Shown: in pieces, positions 16,718 through 25,171 of the stretch | Numbering within the stretch: the stretch's first letter is position 1 | Layout: each line of letters begins with the position of its first letter | Source of the DNA: Butyrivibrio sp. | GTDB lineage: Bacteria; Bacillota; Clostridia; Lachnospirales; Lachnospiraceae | Assembly (NCBI GenBank): GCA_015056625.1 | Contig: SVFY01000003.1 | Span: 1 to 64,000 of the forward strand | DNA: 64,000 nt | Reading direction: 5' to 3' | The notes under the pieces: generated by a model | Seen by the model: only the letters and a program-made list of their open reading frames with translations | What the model was told of the DNA's origin: nothing | The model's database searches: none | Position numbers and translations under genes: made by a program

Positions 16718-17431
16718 TTATTCCCCCAGATAAGCTTTTCTGATCGCTTCATCATTAAGCAGCTCTTTTGCATCGCCCTCCTTGGCAATGGAACCGGTCT
16801 CCAAAACATATGCTCTGTTGGCGATAGACAGGGCCTTCTTGGCGTTCTGCTCAACCAGAAGTACAGTCACGCCGTCCTTGTTGACATCCTCGATGATGCT
16901 GAAGATCTCGTTAACGAAAATCGGTGAAAGTCCCATGGATGGCTCGTCCATCAGGATCAGGTCGGGATGTGACATAAGAGCTCTTCCCATGGCAAGCATC
17001 TGCTGCTCACCGCCTGAGAGGGTTCCAGCCAGCTGGTTCTTACGCTCTTCAAGTCTTGGGAAACGCTTGTAGATGTTTGCAAGAGTCGCCTCCATCTCCG
17101 CCTTGTCTTTTCTGGTGTAAGCTCCCATCTTCAGGTTCTGCAGAACCGTCATCTGGGCAAACACGCGCCTTCCCTCAGGCACCTGGGCCATTCCAAAGGT
17201 CACGATCTGATGGCTTGGGATCCTGGTAAGTTCATGTCCCTTATAATTAATTGTACCACCATCTGCGTCAATGAGCCCTGACAAAGTGTGCAGCGTTGTG
17301 GTCTTGCCCGCGCCGTTAGCACCGATGAGGGCCACGATCTCTCCTTTGTCTACGTGAAAAGAGATCCCTTTAAGAGCCTTGATGACTCCATAATATACAG
17401 TTAAGTCTTTAACTTCCAAAATTGAACTCAT
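16718..17431 (-). CDS. livF: Branched-chain amino acid ABC transporter ATPase LivF
   Basis: 237 residues. Walker A GANGAGKTT, Q-loop, signature LSGGEQQMLAMGRAL, Walker B LILMDEPSMGL, H-loop equivalent LLVEQNAKKAL. The length and the EQN switch region are typical of LivF. With LivG it drives import through LivH and LivM. Start is three bases after the livG stop. Confidence 0.95.
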   Translation of the reverse strand: MSSILEVKDLTVYYGVIKALKGISFHVDKGEIVALIGANGAGKTTTLHTLSGLIDADGGTINYKGHELTRIPSHQIVTFGMAQVPEGRRVFAQMTVLQNLKMGAYTRKDKAEMEATLANIYKRFPRLEERKNQLAGTLSGGEQQMLAMGRALMSHPDLILMDEPSMGLSPIFVNEIFSIIEDVNKDGVTVLLVEQNAKKALSIANRAYVLETGSIAKEGDAKELLNDEAIRKAYLGE

Positions 17432-17434
17432 AAC

Positions 17435-18193
17435 TTACTCTCCAAGATATGCTGTTATAACTTCAGGATTTGCGAGCACCTCTTTTGTCTCGCCCTGGCA
17501 AAGTACACGGCCGAAATTCAGTACTGTGAGCTTTTCGCAGATTCCGGACACCAGCTTCATGTCGTGCTCGATAAGAAGGATGGTCATATCAAACTCCCTG
17601 CGGACAAGGGCTATGGTGTCCATCAGCTCTTTTGTCTCATTGGGGTTCATGCCTGCTGCAGGCTCATCCAGCAAAAGGAGCTTGGGTCCTGTCGCCATGG
17701 CTCTTGCGATCTCAAGCTTACGCTGTTTTCCGTAAGGAAGGTTGGCTGCCAGGGTATCCCTTTCTGCGTCCAGATCAAAGACCTTCAAAAGGCGCACTGC
17801 CTCAGCGTCCATCTCTTTTTCCACCTTGGAGTACCTGCCCAGATGAAGGATTCCCTCAAGGGCACTGTACTTGAAGTGCTCAGAAAGTCCGACCTTAACG
17901 TTGTCGATAACGCTCATGTCCTTGAAAAGCCTGATGTTCTGGAAGGTTCTGGCGATTCCTGCGTGGTTGATCTCGATGGTGCTCTTTCTTGTGATGTCCT
18001 CGCCGTCAAGCCTGATAATGCCTTCGTTTGGTTTGTATACACCGGTCAAAAGGTTGAAAACAGTGGTCTTGCCGGCGCCGTTAGGTCCGATAAGGCCGTA
18101 GAGCTCGCCCTTTTCAATGGATATATTGAAATTGTCAACGGCACGAAGTCCGCCGAATGAAATGCTTAGGTTGTTTACGTCAAGAAGTGCCAT
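17435..18193 (-). CDS. livG: Branched-chain amino acid ABC transporter ATPase LivG
   Basis: 252 residues from ATG 18193, ten bases after GGAGG. Walker A GPNGAGKTT, IARTFQNIRLF (Q-loop typical of LivG), signature LPYGKQRKLEIARAMA, Walker B LLLLDEPAAGMNP, switch LIEHDMKLV. Overlaps the end of livM by coupling distance (two bases apart). Confidence 0.95.
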   Translation of the reverse strand: MALLDVNNLSISFGGLRAVDNFNISIEKGELYGLIGPNGAGKTTVFNLLTGVYKPNEGIIRLDGEDITRKSTIEINHAGIARTFQNIRLFKDMSVIDNVKVGLSEHFKYSALEGILHLGRYSKVEKEMDAEAVRLLKVFDLDAERDTLAANLPYGKQRKLEIARAMATGPKLLLLDEPAAGMNPNETKELMDTIALVRREFDMTILLIEHDMKLVSGICEKLTVLNFGRVLCQGETKEVLANPEVITAYLGE

Positions 18194-18195
18194 GT

Positions 18196-19248
18196 TCAAG
18201 CCACCTCCTTTGCGCGTTTAAGATTAAAGCGGCCGAAAGTTCTTTTCCTCCACTCGATTACCTTAGGTGACCAGTTCACGATCATCATGACAATGAGGAC
18301 GATGGAATAGATCAGCATGCGGTAGGTGTTGAGGCCTCGAAGCAGCTCAGGCAACAGGTACAGTATGCAGGCTGCAATGACGCTGCCTCTGATGTTTCCG
18401 ATGCCGCCAAGAACCACGTAAACCAGGATCATTATGGATGCGTTGTAGCCAAAGTACTGGGATGACGCCGTCAGGGTTGTGATGTTGTGGGAGAAAAGAA
18501 CTCCCGCAGCCCCTGCAATTGCAGCAGAAATGGTAAATGCCATCATCTTGTAGCCGGTGATGTTGATTCCTGTTGCCTCTGCGGCGATATAGTTGTCACG
18601 GATGGCCATGATTGCGCGGCCGTCCCTGGAATTTACAAGGTTAAGTACCACGAAAAGAGATATCAGAAGGACCACGATTCCGATGGTGAAGTTTGCGTTG
18701 TGAGGTGTTCCTGTGATGCCCATGGCGCCGTTGACGATGATATCGCCGTCAGCCTCCATTCCAAGGCTCATGCTGTCCTTCATTGAGAAGTGCAGGCCGT
18801 TTCCGTCAATTCCGATGTAAAAAGAGTTGATAACGTTCTTGATGATCTCGCCAAAGGCCAGAGTTACGATGGCCAGGTAGTCACCCTTAAGACGAAGTAC
18901 CGGAATACCGATAAGGAAGCCAAACAGCGCCGCAAAGGCGATTCCGATGATGAACGCCATGATAAATCTTGGAACTGTTGGAATGCTGTTTTCCATTGCC
19001 CTTGAAAAGAATGCGCTGGTGAAAGCGCCGATGCACATAAAGCCGCAGTGTCCGATGGACAACTCGCCAAGGATACCTACGCAGAGGTTAAGGGCAACGG
19101 CGATTATGGCATAATATGTCATTGGAACCAGAAGGCCCTTCATGTGGCTTGATAAAACGCCAGTCATCATCAGGATCTCAACGATTATATAGAAGGCAAT
19201 GACGATGCCATAGGTGATCAGATTTTGTTTGGTTATTTTACTCTTCAT
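18196..19248 (-). CDS. livM: Branched-chain amino acid ABC transporter permease LivM
   Basis: 350 residues with about ten membrane segments. The central region GIPVLRLKGDYLAIVTLAFGEIIKNV is the family signature, followed by GRAIMAIRDNYIAAEATGIN (EAA-like loop) and YVVLGGIGNIRGSVIAA. Normal length. Preceded by an 85-base gap with a conserved structured hairpin next to the livH stop. Confidence 0.95.
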   Translation of the reverse strand: MKSKITKQNLITYGIVIAFYIIVEILMMTGVLSSHMKGLLVPMTYYAIIAVALNLCVGILGELSIGHCGFMCIGAFTSAFFSRAMENSIPTVPRFIMAFIIGIAFAALFGFLIGIPVLRLKGDYLAIVTLAFGEIIKNVINSFYIGIDGNGLHFSMKDSMSLGMEADGDIIVNGAMGITGTPHNANFTIGIVVLLISLFVVLNLVNSRDGRAIMAIRDNYIAAEATGINITGYKMMAFTISAAIAGAAGVLFSHNITTLTASSQYFGYNASIMILVYVVLGGIGNIRGSVIAACILYLLPELLRGLNTYRMLIYSIVLIVMMIVNWSPKVIEWRKRTFGRFNLKRAKEVA

Positions 19249-19305
19249 AATACCTCCAAAAAAGATGAAGTTCTGCTCTCACTCCGTTCGCCAGAACAAA
19301 GTTCC

Positions 19306-19334
19306 AACCAGGCTCGATAGGACCTCGCCAGGTT
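19306..19334 (-). ncRNA. Conserved stop-adjacent hairpin, livH-livM gap
   Basis: On the minus strand: stem AACC, unpaired T, GGC, loop GAGGTCCTATCGA, GCC, unpaired T, GGTT. It begins inside the livH stop codon (19334-19336). A second hairpin with GTTCTG/CAGAAC arms follows at about 19269-19296. Same motif as at 20554, 20598, 58353 and 58400. The outer four bases differ from the other copies (AACC/GGTT instead of CACT/AGTG) but still pair. Confidence 0.65.
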
Positions 19335-20218
19335 TATACTTTTTCCTGAATGACTTTTCCAAGGATTCCTGTAGGCTTAACAAGAAGCACCACTACCAGG
19401 ATTCCGAACACGATGGCGTCAGAAAGCTGCGATGAAATGTAGGTCTTGGACAGTATCTCAACGATTCCCAGTACCAGTCCGCCGATCATGGCTCCTGGAA
19501 TTGAACCGATACCACCAAGTACCGCTGCGACGAATGCCTTGATACCTGGCATAGCGCCTGTGTATGGAGAAAGGGACGGATAAGCTGAGCAAAGAAGTGC
19601 TCCAGCCACAGCAGCAAGTGCTGAGCCAATGGCAAATGTAAGAGCGATAGTGCGGTTTACATTGATGCCCATCAGAGCTGCAGCTCCCTTGTCCTCAGAA
19701 GCCGCAAGCATGGCCTGTCCCTGTTTTGTCTTGTTGATAAACAGCTGAAGTGCAATAAGAATAACAACGCTCACCAGGATAGTGACGATGGTAACGCCCT
19801 GGATCTTGAGCTCGCCGCCGGCAAAGCTAAGTCCCTCCCAGGTTATGACTGATGTAAATGACTTGATATCTGCGCCGTAGATAAGAAGCGCAATGTTTTC
19901 CAGAAGGTAGCTGACACCAATGGCTGTGATAAGAACTGCCAGTGGGGAAGCTGCTCCACGGAGCGGCCTGTATGCCACAAACTCTGTAGTGACGCCAAGA
20001 ACGGTGCACAGGATGATAGCCACGATAATGCCCACCACTGAATTGCCTGAAAGCGCTGCGCTTACAGAAAAGATAATATAGCAGCCCACCATGATGAAAT
20101 CACCATGAGCAAAATTCAGCATCTTGGCGATACCATAAACCATGGTGTAACCAAGGGCTATTATGGCATAGATACTGCCAAGACTAAGTCCATTAATGAG
20201 ATAGGTTAAAAAACTCAT
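19334..20218 (-). CDS. livH: Branched-chain amino acid ABC transporter permease LivH
   Basis: 294 residues, about eight membrane segments. Starts LTYLINGLSLGSIYAIIALGYTMVYGIAKMLNFAHGD, the LivH signature; the loop ASEDKGAAALMGINVNRTIAL contacts the ATPase; AFVAAVLGGIGSIPGAMIGG follows. Upstream gap to livK is 411 bases and full of hairpins, so expression relative to livK is probably tuned. Confidence 0.95.
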   Translation of the reverse strand: MSFLTYLINGLSLGSIYAIIALGYTMVYGIAKMLNFAHGDFIMVGCYIIFSVSAALSGNSVVGIIVAIILCTVLGVTTEFVAYRPLRGAASPLAVLITAIGVSYLLENIALLIYGADIKSFTSVITWEGLSFAGGELKIQGVTIVTILVSVVILIALQLFINKTKQGQAMLAASEDKGAAALMGINVNRTIALTFAIGSALAAVAGALLCSAYPSLSPYTGAMPGIKAFVAAVLGGIGSIPGAMIGGLVLGIVEILSKTYISSQLSDAIVFGILVVVLLVKPTGILGKVIQEKV

Positions 20219-20340
20219 CCCGCACCTCCGTGAATATTTTATATATAGTATGATATACGAATTGCTCCGTTGCGTGCAACTCTTGCAATTCTACAACCAT
20301 TCGGAATCCGGCTTATCAGCCTACTTCCTCATGTTTGTTA

Positions 20341-20399
20341 GGGTCATGAATACAATATGCATACCTTGCAAGCAAGTATGCATATTGTATTATGACACC
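20341..20399. other. Long intercistronic hairpin between livK and livH
   Basis: Arms 20341-20364 and 20376-20399 pair over about 22 bp with two mismatches; the inner perfect part is ATACAATATGCATAC against its complement, with an 11-base loop. A second hairpin with GCGAGGGAT/ATCCCTCGC arms lies at about 20423-20452. Neither has a T-run, so they look like RNA-processing or 3'-protecting structures rather than terminators. The remainder of 20219-20629 holds the tandem motif at 20554-20628 and no ORF. Confidence 0.7.
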
Positions 20400-20553
20400 T
20401 ATATCATACAAATGCAGAACGCGAGGGATACCTGTGACAGCATCCCTCGCTGTATGAAAATGTTTAGTCGTTGTTAAATTGTGTTGGGCTTGTTAGCTCT
20501 TTTCGCTGTGCGATAGCTCTTTTCCCGGTGAAAAGAGATTACTCTTGGTCGCT

Positions 20554-20584
20554 ACACTAAACTCGAAAAGACCTCGTTAAGTGT
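20554..20584 (-). ncRNA. Conserved GAGGT/TCGA-loop hairpin, livK-livH gap, second of pair
   Basis: On the minus strand: stem ACACT, unpaired T, AAC, loop GAGGTCTTTTCGA, GTT, unpaired T, AGTGT. The three inner pairs (AAC/GTT) covary relative to its neighbour (GGT/ACC). Confidence 0.7.
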
Positions 20585-20597
20585 CCGCCCATGGTTC

Positions 20598-20628
20598 GCA
20601 CTAGGTTCGAAAGGACCTCACCAAGTGC
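20598..20628 (-). ncRNA. Conserved GAGGT/TCGA-loop hairpin, livK-livH gap, first of pair
   Basis: On the minus strand: stem GCACT, unpaired T, GGT, loop GAGGTCCTTTCGA, ACC, unpaired T, AGTGC. It begins one base after the livK stop (TAG, 20630-20632). The linker to the next hairpin starts GAACC and contains TGGG, as in the asnB-glnA copy. Confidence 0.7.
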
Positions 20629-20629
20629 T

Positions 20630-21790
20630 CTACTCAGCTGAAACGTAAGCGCCGTTCTTGATGATGACAGCCTTAGGCTCCTTGTTAGGCTCACCTGAAG
20701 CATCCCATGTCATCTTCTGTGATGTAAGACCCTTAGCCTCGATCTGTGTCATAGCGCCCTTAAGTGCCTCGCAGATCTCCTCTGTTGTCTTGTCTGGTGT
20801 AACCCCTGACTTCTCGATAGCTGCCTTGATGATGTAAACTGCATCATAAGCATCAGCTGCGAACTGGTTAGGAGTCTCGCCGTACTTCTCGTTGTACTTC
20901 TTAACGAAGTTAACTGTAAGGTCGTCTGTAGCATCAGCTGCGAAAGGTGTAAGAAGCATTACGCCCTCAGCAAGGGATGGATCAAAGTTCTCAACAGTAA
21001 GGATTCCGTCCATACCATCAACACCGAAGAATGTAGGTGCATAGCCCATTGTGTTGGCCTGTGTAAGGATCAGAGCTGCATCTGAGTAGTAGATAGGAAG
21101 GAATACCAGGTCAGCGCCTGCATCCTTAGCCTTCTGAAGCTGTACAGAGAAGTCTGTGTTGTTGTCCTGTGTATAAGCCTCTGCTGAAACGATCTCGAAG
21201 TTCTTGCCAGCAGACTCTTCTACGAACTTCTGGTAGATACCTGAAGAGTAAACGTCTGAGTTGTCGTAGATGATACCAACCTTAGTTGCAAGGTTGTGAT
21301 CACTGATGTACTGAGCTGAAGCAATACCCTGGTTAGGATCTGAGAAGCATACACGGAATACGTTGTCATACTTTACGCAATCCTCAGCTGATCCTGAAGG
21401 TGTAAGCTGGAACATGTTGTCGTTCTTGGTGTTCTCAGAAACTGCAATTGAGCAGGCAGATGTTGTAGAACCAACAAGGATCTGCATACCCCAGTCCTTA
21501 AGTGTGTTGTAAGCGTTAACTGACTTCTCAGCGTTGAGCTCGTCGTCCTCTGACTTGTACTCGATCTGAACACCGTTGATACCGCCAGCCTCGTTGATCT
21601 CGTCAACAGCGATCTGAGCGCCGTTAACAACTGCGTTACCGTAAGCTGCTGCTGCACCTGTAAGAGGTCCGATTGCACCAATCTTGAATGTATTGCTTCC
21701 ACCTGCTGATGCGCCGCCGCATCCTGCAAGAAGTGAAGCAGCCATTGCTGAAGCAAGAACAGCACTGAATACTTTGTTAAACTTCTTCAT
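20630..21790 (-). CDS. livK: Branched-chain amino acid ABC transporter substrate-binding lipoprotein
   Basis: 386 residues. Lipoprotein signal: KKFNKVFSAVLASAMAASLLAGCGG with Cys 24 as the lipid anchor. The mature part is a periplasmic-binding-protein type I fold: IGAIGPLTGAAAAYGNAV, GGINGVQIEYKSEDDE, ILVGSTTSACSIAVSE, VGIIYDNSDVYSSG and FAADAYDAVYIIKAA match the Leu/Ile/Val-binding family. First gene of the liv operon, AGGAGG before the ATG. A TTGTATACAA box lies between promoter and ribosome site. Confidence 0.95.
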   Translation of the reverse strand: MKKFNKVFSAVLASAMAASLLAGCGGASAGGSNTFKIGAIGPLTGAAAAYGNAVVNGAQIAVDEINEAGGINGVQIEYKSEDDELNAEKSVNAYNTLKDWGMQILVGSTTSACSIAVSENTKNDNMFQLTPSGSAEDCVKYDNVFRVCFSDPNQGIASAQYISDHNLATKVGIIYDNSDVYSSGIYQKFVEESAGKNFEIVSAEAYTQDNNTDFSVQLQKAKDAGADLVFLPIYYSDAALILTQANTMGYAPTFFGVDGMDGILTVENFDPSLAEGVMLLTPFAADATDDLTVNFVKKYNEKYGETPNQFAADAYDAVYIIKAAIEKSGVTPDKTTEEICEALKGAMTQIEAKGLTSQKMTWDASGEPNKEPKAVIIKNGAYVSAE

Positions 21791-21817
21791 AATTCATTTC
21801 CTCCTCAATTTGTATAT

Positions 21818-21874
21818 TTGTATACAATCTTAATATATATATTTCAAGTTTAATTATTATTAGTAAAAAGTCAA
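21818..21874 (-). promoter_or_regulatory. livK promoter with downstream TTGTATACAA box
   Basis: Minus strand: TTGACT (21869-21874), 16-base spacer, TAAACT (21847-21852). The perfect palindrome TTGTATACAA lies at 21818-21827, about 20 bases downstream of the -10, where a bound protein would block transcription. The same box lies upstream of the -35 at asnB and amtB. Confidence 0.65.
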
Positions 21875-21903
21875 TACTTTAAAGCAAAAAAGTGAAATTT
21901 AGT

Positions 21904-22038
21904 CACAAGACACGGGACGGTTCTACTGTCTCATTGTGCACAACATGACACGGGGACGGTTCTACTGTCAGGTTTTATTTTGATAAAACCTGACAGTAGA
22001 ACCGTCCCCGTGTCAGCAAACCGCCCCCGTGTCATGTG
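21904..22038. repeat. Family 1 compound repeat
   Basis: Two modules in direct orientation (GACACGGGACGG and GACACGGGGACGG, joined by TCATTGTGCACAACA), then the TTTTAT/ATAAAA loop and one full inverted arm, and a further CCGCCCCCGTGTCATG tail. Sits upstream of livK and just after the stop of the gene at 22043. Confidence 0.9.
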
Positions 22039-22042
22039 TCAA

Positions 22043-22567
22043 TTACCTGTAGAAGTCGTTCTCAGCCTTCTGCGTCAGCTTGGCTTCCTGGATCTGGCTG
22101 TTGACGTCAGAAAGGAACTGATGATTGTTCGGGTCTGATATGAATTCAAGGAAATCCAAAGCCTCTCTGCTTGAGAGCTTTTGGCTGACTGTCAGATAGT
22201 CATAAATCTCATCTCTTGTCTTACCTTCATTAATGAATCTGTCCACAATATCAAACAGAACCATAAACCTGCGCATACGCACTCTGAGGTTGATCTGATG
22301 AAGTTCTACAAATATGGAAAAAACGACGACGACCGCGACTAAAGAGAAAAGAAGAAAACCAACGCCATAAATCATAAGCCCTATTTTTATATTAAGGACT
22401 CCGGCGGTGATACCCGATATTGCAAAAACGATCATGGAAGTAAGAAGAATTCCAAGCCTTGCCTTGTTCCTGGATCTGTCAGATAGCTCCATGAAACGAA
22501 CCGCTAAACCAAATACTACGTAGAAGACTAGCGAAAAGGCAATCCCCACATAAGCTAATTTGAGCAT
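22043..22567 (-). CDS. Hypothetical membrane protein
   Basis: 174 residues from the ATG at 22567, seven bases after GGGGGAT; an upstream ATG gives a longer frame without a site. Three hydrophobic segments in the first 90 residues, then a soluble helical tail (LFDIVDRFINEGKTRDEIYDYLTVSQKLSSREALDFLEF). No family recognised. Confidence 0.6.
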   Translation of the reverse strand: MLKLAYVGIAFSLVFYVVFGLAVRFMELSDRSRNKARLGILLTSMIVFAISGITAGVLNIKIGLMIYGVGFLLFSLVAVVVVFSIFVELHQINLRVRMRRFMVLFDIVDRFINEGKTRDEIYDYLTVSQKLSSREALDFLEFISDPNNHQFLSDVNSQIQEAKLTQKAENDFYR

Positions 22568-22717
22568 GAAGTTTATCCCCCTATGAATTAATTCTACGCT
22601 CCATGAAACATTAATGCAATCATGTAATAAACGTTTATTCATGTTCGTTTTCGCGTATATTATAGGGTTGTGGGGATTGCAATCCGTGAAACGTGCAATG
22701 CAGGTGGGTACTGGCAG

Positions 22718-23347
22718 TTATCCGATGCCATGTTCTCTGTTGTAGCCCATGCATACCATGTTGGTGTTGTTGATAAGGATGTTCCATCCGATGAATGGTC
22801 CGATTCCGCAGAGCCACATACCAAAAATGAACCAAAGAAGCACTGTTGTACCGTTCTCAGTAACTGTATAGCCGTATCTCTGGCAGTTTCTGGCAAGTCT
22901 CTCGCCAACCTTGTAGAGCCAGACGTATGAATAAATACCGCATGTTACTAATGAAAGCAGGATGTATACTAAAAGTCCTGGTGTGTCATCTCCATCTCCA
23001 GCGCAGGCTGTGTTGATGTCCTTGATCATGTAGTACATGAAAATGTACAGGTAAATTCCACAGGTAACCAGTGTAAGAAGTATAAAAATAAGAAGACTTC
23101 TGTCAGTTCTAAGTGGCATGAATGCCTGAGGTCCTGCATTGTAACCAGTATTCTGGTAGTTGTTATTGTAATTATTATAAGTCTGGTTTGCCCCAGGAGC
23201 TGGTGCGCTCTCATTTAATACAAAACCCTTGATCTCGCTGTCACTGCTGGTGCTATTGTTAGCACTTGTACTGGCAACTGGAGCTCCGCAGTTAGGGCAG
23301 AACTTAGCGCCATCCTCCATCTGGGTTCCACAATTCTCACAAAACAT
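22718..23347 (-). CDS. Zinc-ribbon DUF4234 membrane protein
   Basis: 209 residues. N-terminal zinc ribbon with two C-x2-C pairs (FCENCGTQ, FCPNCGAPV), then a disordered Ser/Asn linker, then two LVTCGIYLYIF/LVTCGIYSYVW repeats and four membrane segments, the DUF4234 pattern. Function unknown. Four bases after the DUF2752 gene; the three genes 25073-22718 form one operon with the CLC protein. Confidence 0.75.
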   Translation of the reverse strand: MFCENCGTQMEDGAKFCPNCGAPVASTSANNSTSSDSEIKGFVLNESAPAPGANQTYNNYNNNYQNTGYNAGPQAFMPLRTDRSLLIFILLTLVTCGIYLYIFMYYMIKDINTACAGDGDDTPGLLVYILLSLVTCGIYSYVWLYKVGERLARNCQRYGYTVTENGTTVLLWFIFGMWLCGIGPFIGWNILINNTNMVCMGYNREHGIG

Positions 23348-23351
23348 TAAT

Positions 23352-23771
23352 TCAATCTCCTCCTAAATGTAAAATCACCCATTTAAAGACCTTAAACCAT
23401 CTGGCAATAGCCCCGCTTTCAGGCTCAAATACTACAACTGTGTCAGAGGGGTCCAAAATCCTCAACAGGTATATTATAGAGAAGAGGACTATAGTTGTAA
23501 ATAACAAAACTTTAACAATCTTTTGCGAAATCCGGGATTTGAAAAGAAATAACGTCGCTGCGATGATCGGAATTGGAAATAGCGGATGATATCGAAAAGC
23601 GCCAGCAATATCAAGGCGCAGCAGCGACAGATAGGCTCTTGTCATGCCACATCCCATGCAGGAAATTCCTGTGAGGAATTTGATGGGACAGCCAATACCT
23701 GCAATATATAAGATTACATAGATAAGCGCTACTGCCAGGATAGCGGGTAGCGCTTCTTTCAACTTCTTCAT
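23352..23771 (-). CDS. DUF2752 membrane protein
   Basis: 139 residues. The motif CPIKFLTGISCMGCGMTRAYLSLLRLDIAGAFRYHPLF is split here as GISCMGCGMTRA and AFRYHPLF, both diagnostic of DUF2752. About four membrane segments. Function unknown. Follows the CLC gene by 18 bases. Confidence 0.75.
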   Translation of the reverse strand: MKKLKEALPAILAVALIYVILYIAGIGCPIKFLTGISCMGCGMTRAYLSLLRLDIAGAFRYHPLFPIPIIAATLFLFKSRISQKIVKVLLFTTIVLFSIIYLLRILDPSDTVVVFEPESGAIARWFKVFKWVILHLGGD

Positions 23772-23789
23772 AGATCTCTTTTCCCAAAA

Positions 23790-25073
23790 TCACTTGGTTT
23801 CCCTGTTGACGTACTTGTTGTGGAACTTGGAGTACATGATCTTCTGGCTGCTATAAAGGCTGTAGTAGCCTGAGAAGGTGTAGCTGAGCGCGATCGCCAG
23901 AAGGTAATATGGCATTCCCTTAAATCCAAAGAGCTCGAAGCAGATAAACAGGGATGATATCGGGCAGTTTGTCACTCCGCAGAACAGAGCTCCCATTCCG
24001 ATGGCTGCGCAAAGAGCCGGATGCAAGCCAAAAATCTGCGAGTAAAGGCATCCGAACGTAGCGCCTATGTAAAGAGCTGGCACGATCTCGCCACCTTTAT
24101 AGCCCGCGCCAAGAGTCAGGGCTGTAAAGATCATCTTAAGAAAGAACGCCCAGGCAGGAGCCTCTCCATTTATGGCCATCTCAATAACGTTCATTCCTGC
24201 GCCGTTGTAGAGCCTTGTTCCTGACAAAAAAGTAAGTGCTACAACAATGCAGCCACCCACAAACACGCGAAGATACGGGTTTGGAAGCAGCTTTTTATAT
24301 GTCTTTCCGGAAAACTTCAGCACCTGACAGAACAGTACACTGACCACTGCGCAAAGAAGTGCCAGAAATCCTGTGTAAATTCCCTGGGTTGCTGTAAACT
24401 CCGGAACAATGTTAACCGCAAACTGCTCTCCTGTTGCTCCCAGGAACTCTGCAACTCCCTGTGCAGTCAGCGCCGATATTACGCATGGAACCAGCGCAGA
24501 ATAGTACATCACGCCTACGTTTTCTATTTCCATGGCCATGAACGATGCTGTCATTGGCGTTCCAAAAAGTGCCGAGAACGCAGCACTCATGCCACACATG
24601 GTCATGATCTTGACGTTACCCTCTTTTAACCTGCAGAGCTTGCCCAGGTTGTAGCCAATGCTGCCTCCCATCTGCAGCGCAGCGCTCTCACGGCCTGTTG
24701 ATCCGCCAAAAAGGTGCGTCAGCGTTGTTGAAATAAAGATAAGCGGCGCCTTCATCACTGGAAGGTGCTCTCCCTCCTGGATCGACTTGATCACAAGGTT
24801 CGTGCCCTTATCTTCATAGTCCTTGCACAGCCTGTACATGAACACTATTAAAAGTCCTGCCAGTGGCAGTCCCAGGATTATAAGGTCATGACTTGTCCTA
24901 AAAGCCGTCGCCATGCTGATCGCCTTGGAGAACATTGCTCCAATAGCGCCAACTATGGCTCCTGTCATACATCCAAGTATCACCCAGCGAAGGAGGACTC
25001 TGACTCTGCCTACAAGGTCCAGGTCCGGGATGTGTTCGATTATGTTTTCTTTCGACTTATCAAAAAAAGACAT
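23790..25073 (-). CDS. CLC-family anion/proton antiporter, probably fluoride type (CLC-F)
   Basis: 427 residues, about 10-12 membrane segments. Canonical chloride CLCs have GSGIP, GREGP and GxFxP. Here the first is GTNLVI, the second GRESAALQMGG and the third YKGGEIVPALYIGATFG. The GxNLVI and GGEVTP-like forms are those of the fluoride-exporting CLC-F branch. The gating Glu of GRE is kept. No fluoride riboswitch is visible upstream. Downstream are the DUF2752 and DUF4234 membrane genes. A chloride transporter remains possible. Confidence 0.75.
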   Translation of the reverse strand: MSFFDKSKENIIEHIPDLDLVGRVRVLLRWVILGCMTGAIVGAIGAMFSKAISMATAFRTSHDLIILGLPLAGLLIVFMYRLCKDYEDKGTNLVIKSIQEGEHLPVMKAPLIFISTTLTHLFGGSTGRESAALQMGGSIGYNLGKLCRLKEGNVKIMTMCGMSAAFSALFGTPMTASFMAMEIENVGVMYYSALVPCVISALTAQGVAEFLGATGEQFAVNIVPEFTATQGIYTGFLALLCAVVSVLFCQVLKFSGKTYKKLLPNPYLRVFVGGCIVVALTFLSGTRLYNGAGMNVIEMAINGEAPAWAFFLKMIFTALTLGAGYKGGEIVPALYIGATFGCLYSQIFGLHPALCAAIGMGALFCGVTNCPISSLFICFELFGFKGMPYYLLAIALSYTFSGYYSLYSSQKIMYSKFHNKYVNRETK

Positions 25074-25171
25074 GTTATCCTAAGCTCTTTTCCATTATAT
25101 CTGTGTCTGTGAAATCCTTTTCTCATATTATCACTTATGGGTTGGAATTCAAATTACATATTTTGTACCGT

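Noticed and set aside
20250..20477. Frame encoding 75 residues in the livK-livH gap
   Set aside because: No ribosome site; it runs through the large hairpin.
20554..20628. ANTAR target for the tandem stop-adjacent hairpins
   Set aside because: Their loops are 13 bases, not six with A first and G fourth, so they are treated as a separate motif.
25074..25170. Fluoride riboswitch upstream of the CLC gene
   Set aside because: The conserved strands of the crcB class are not visible in the leader.
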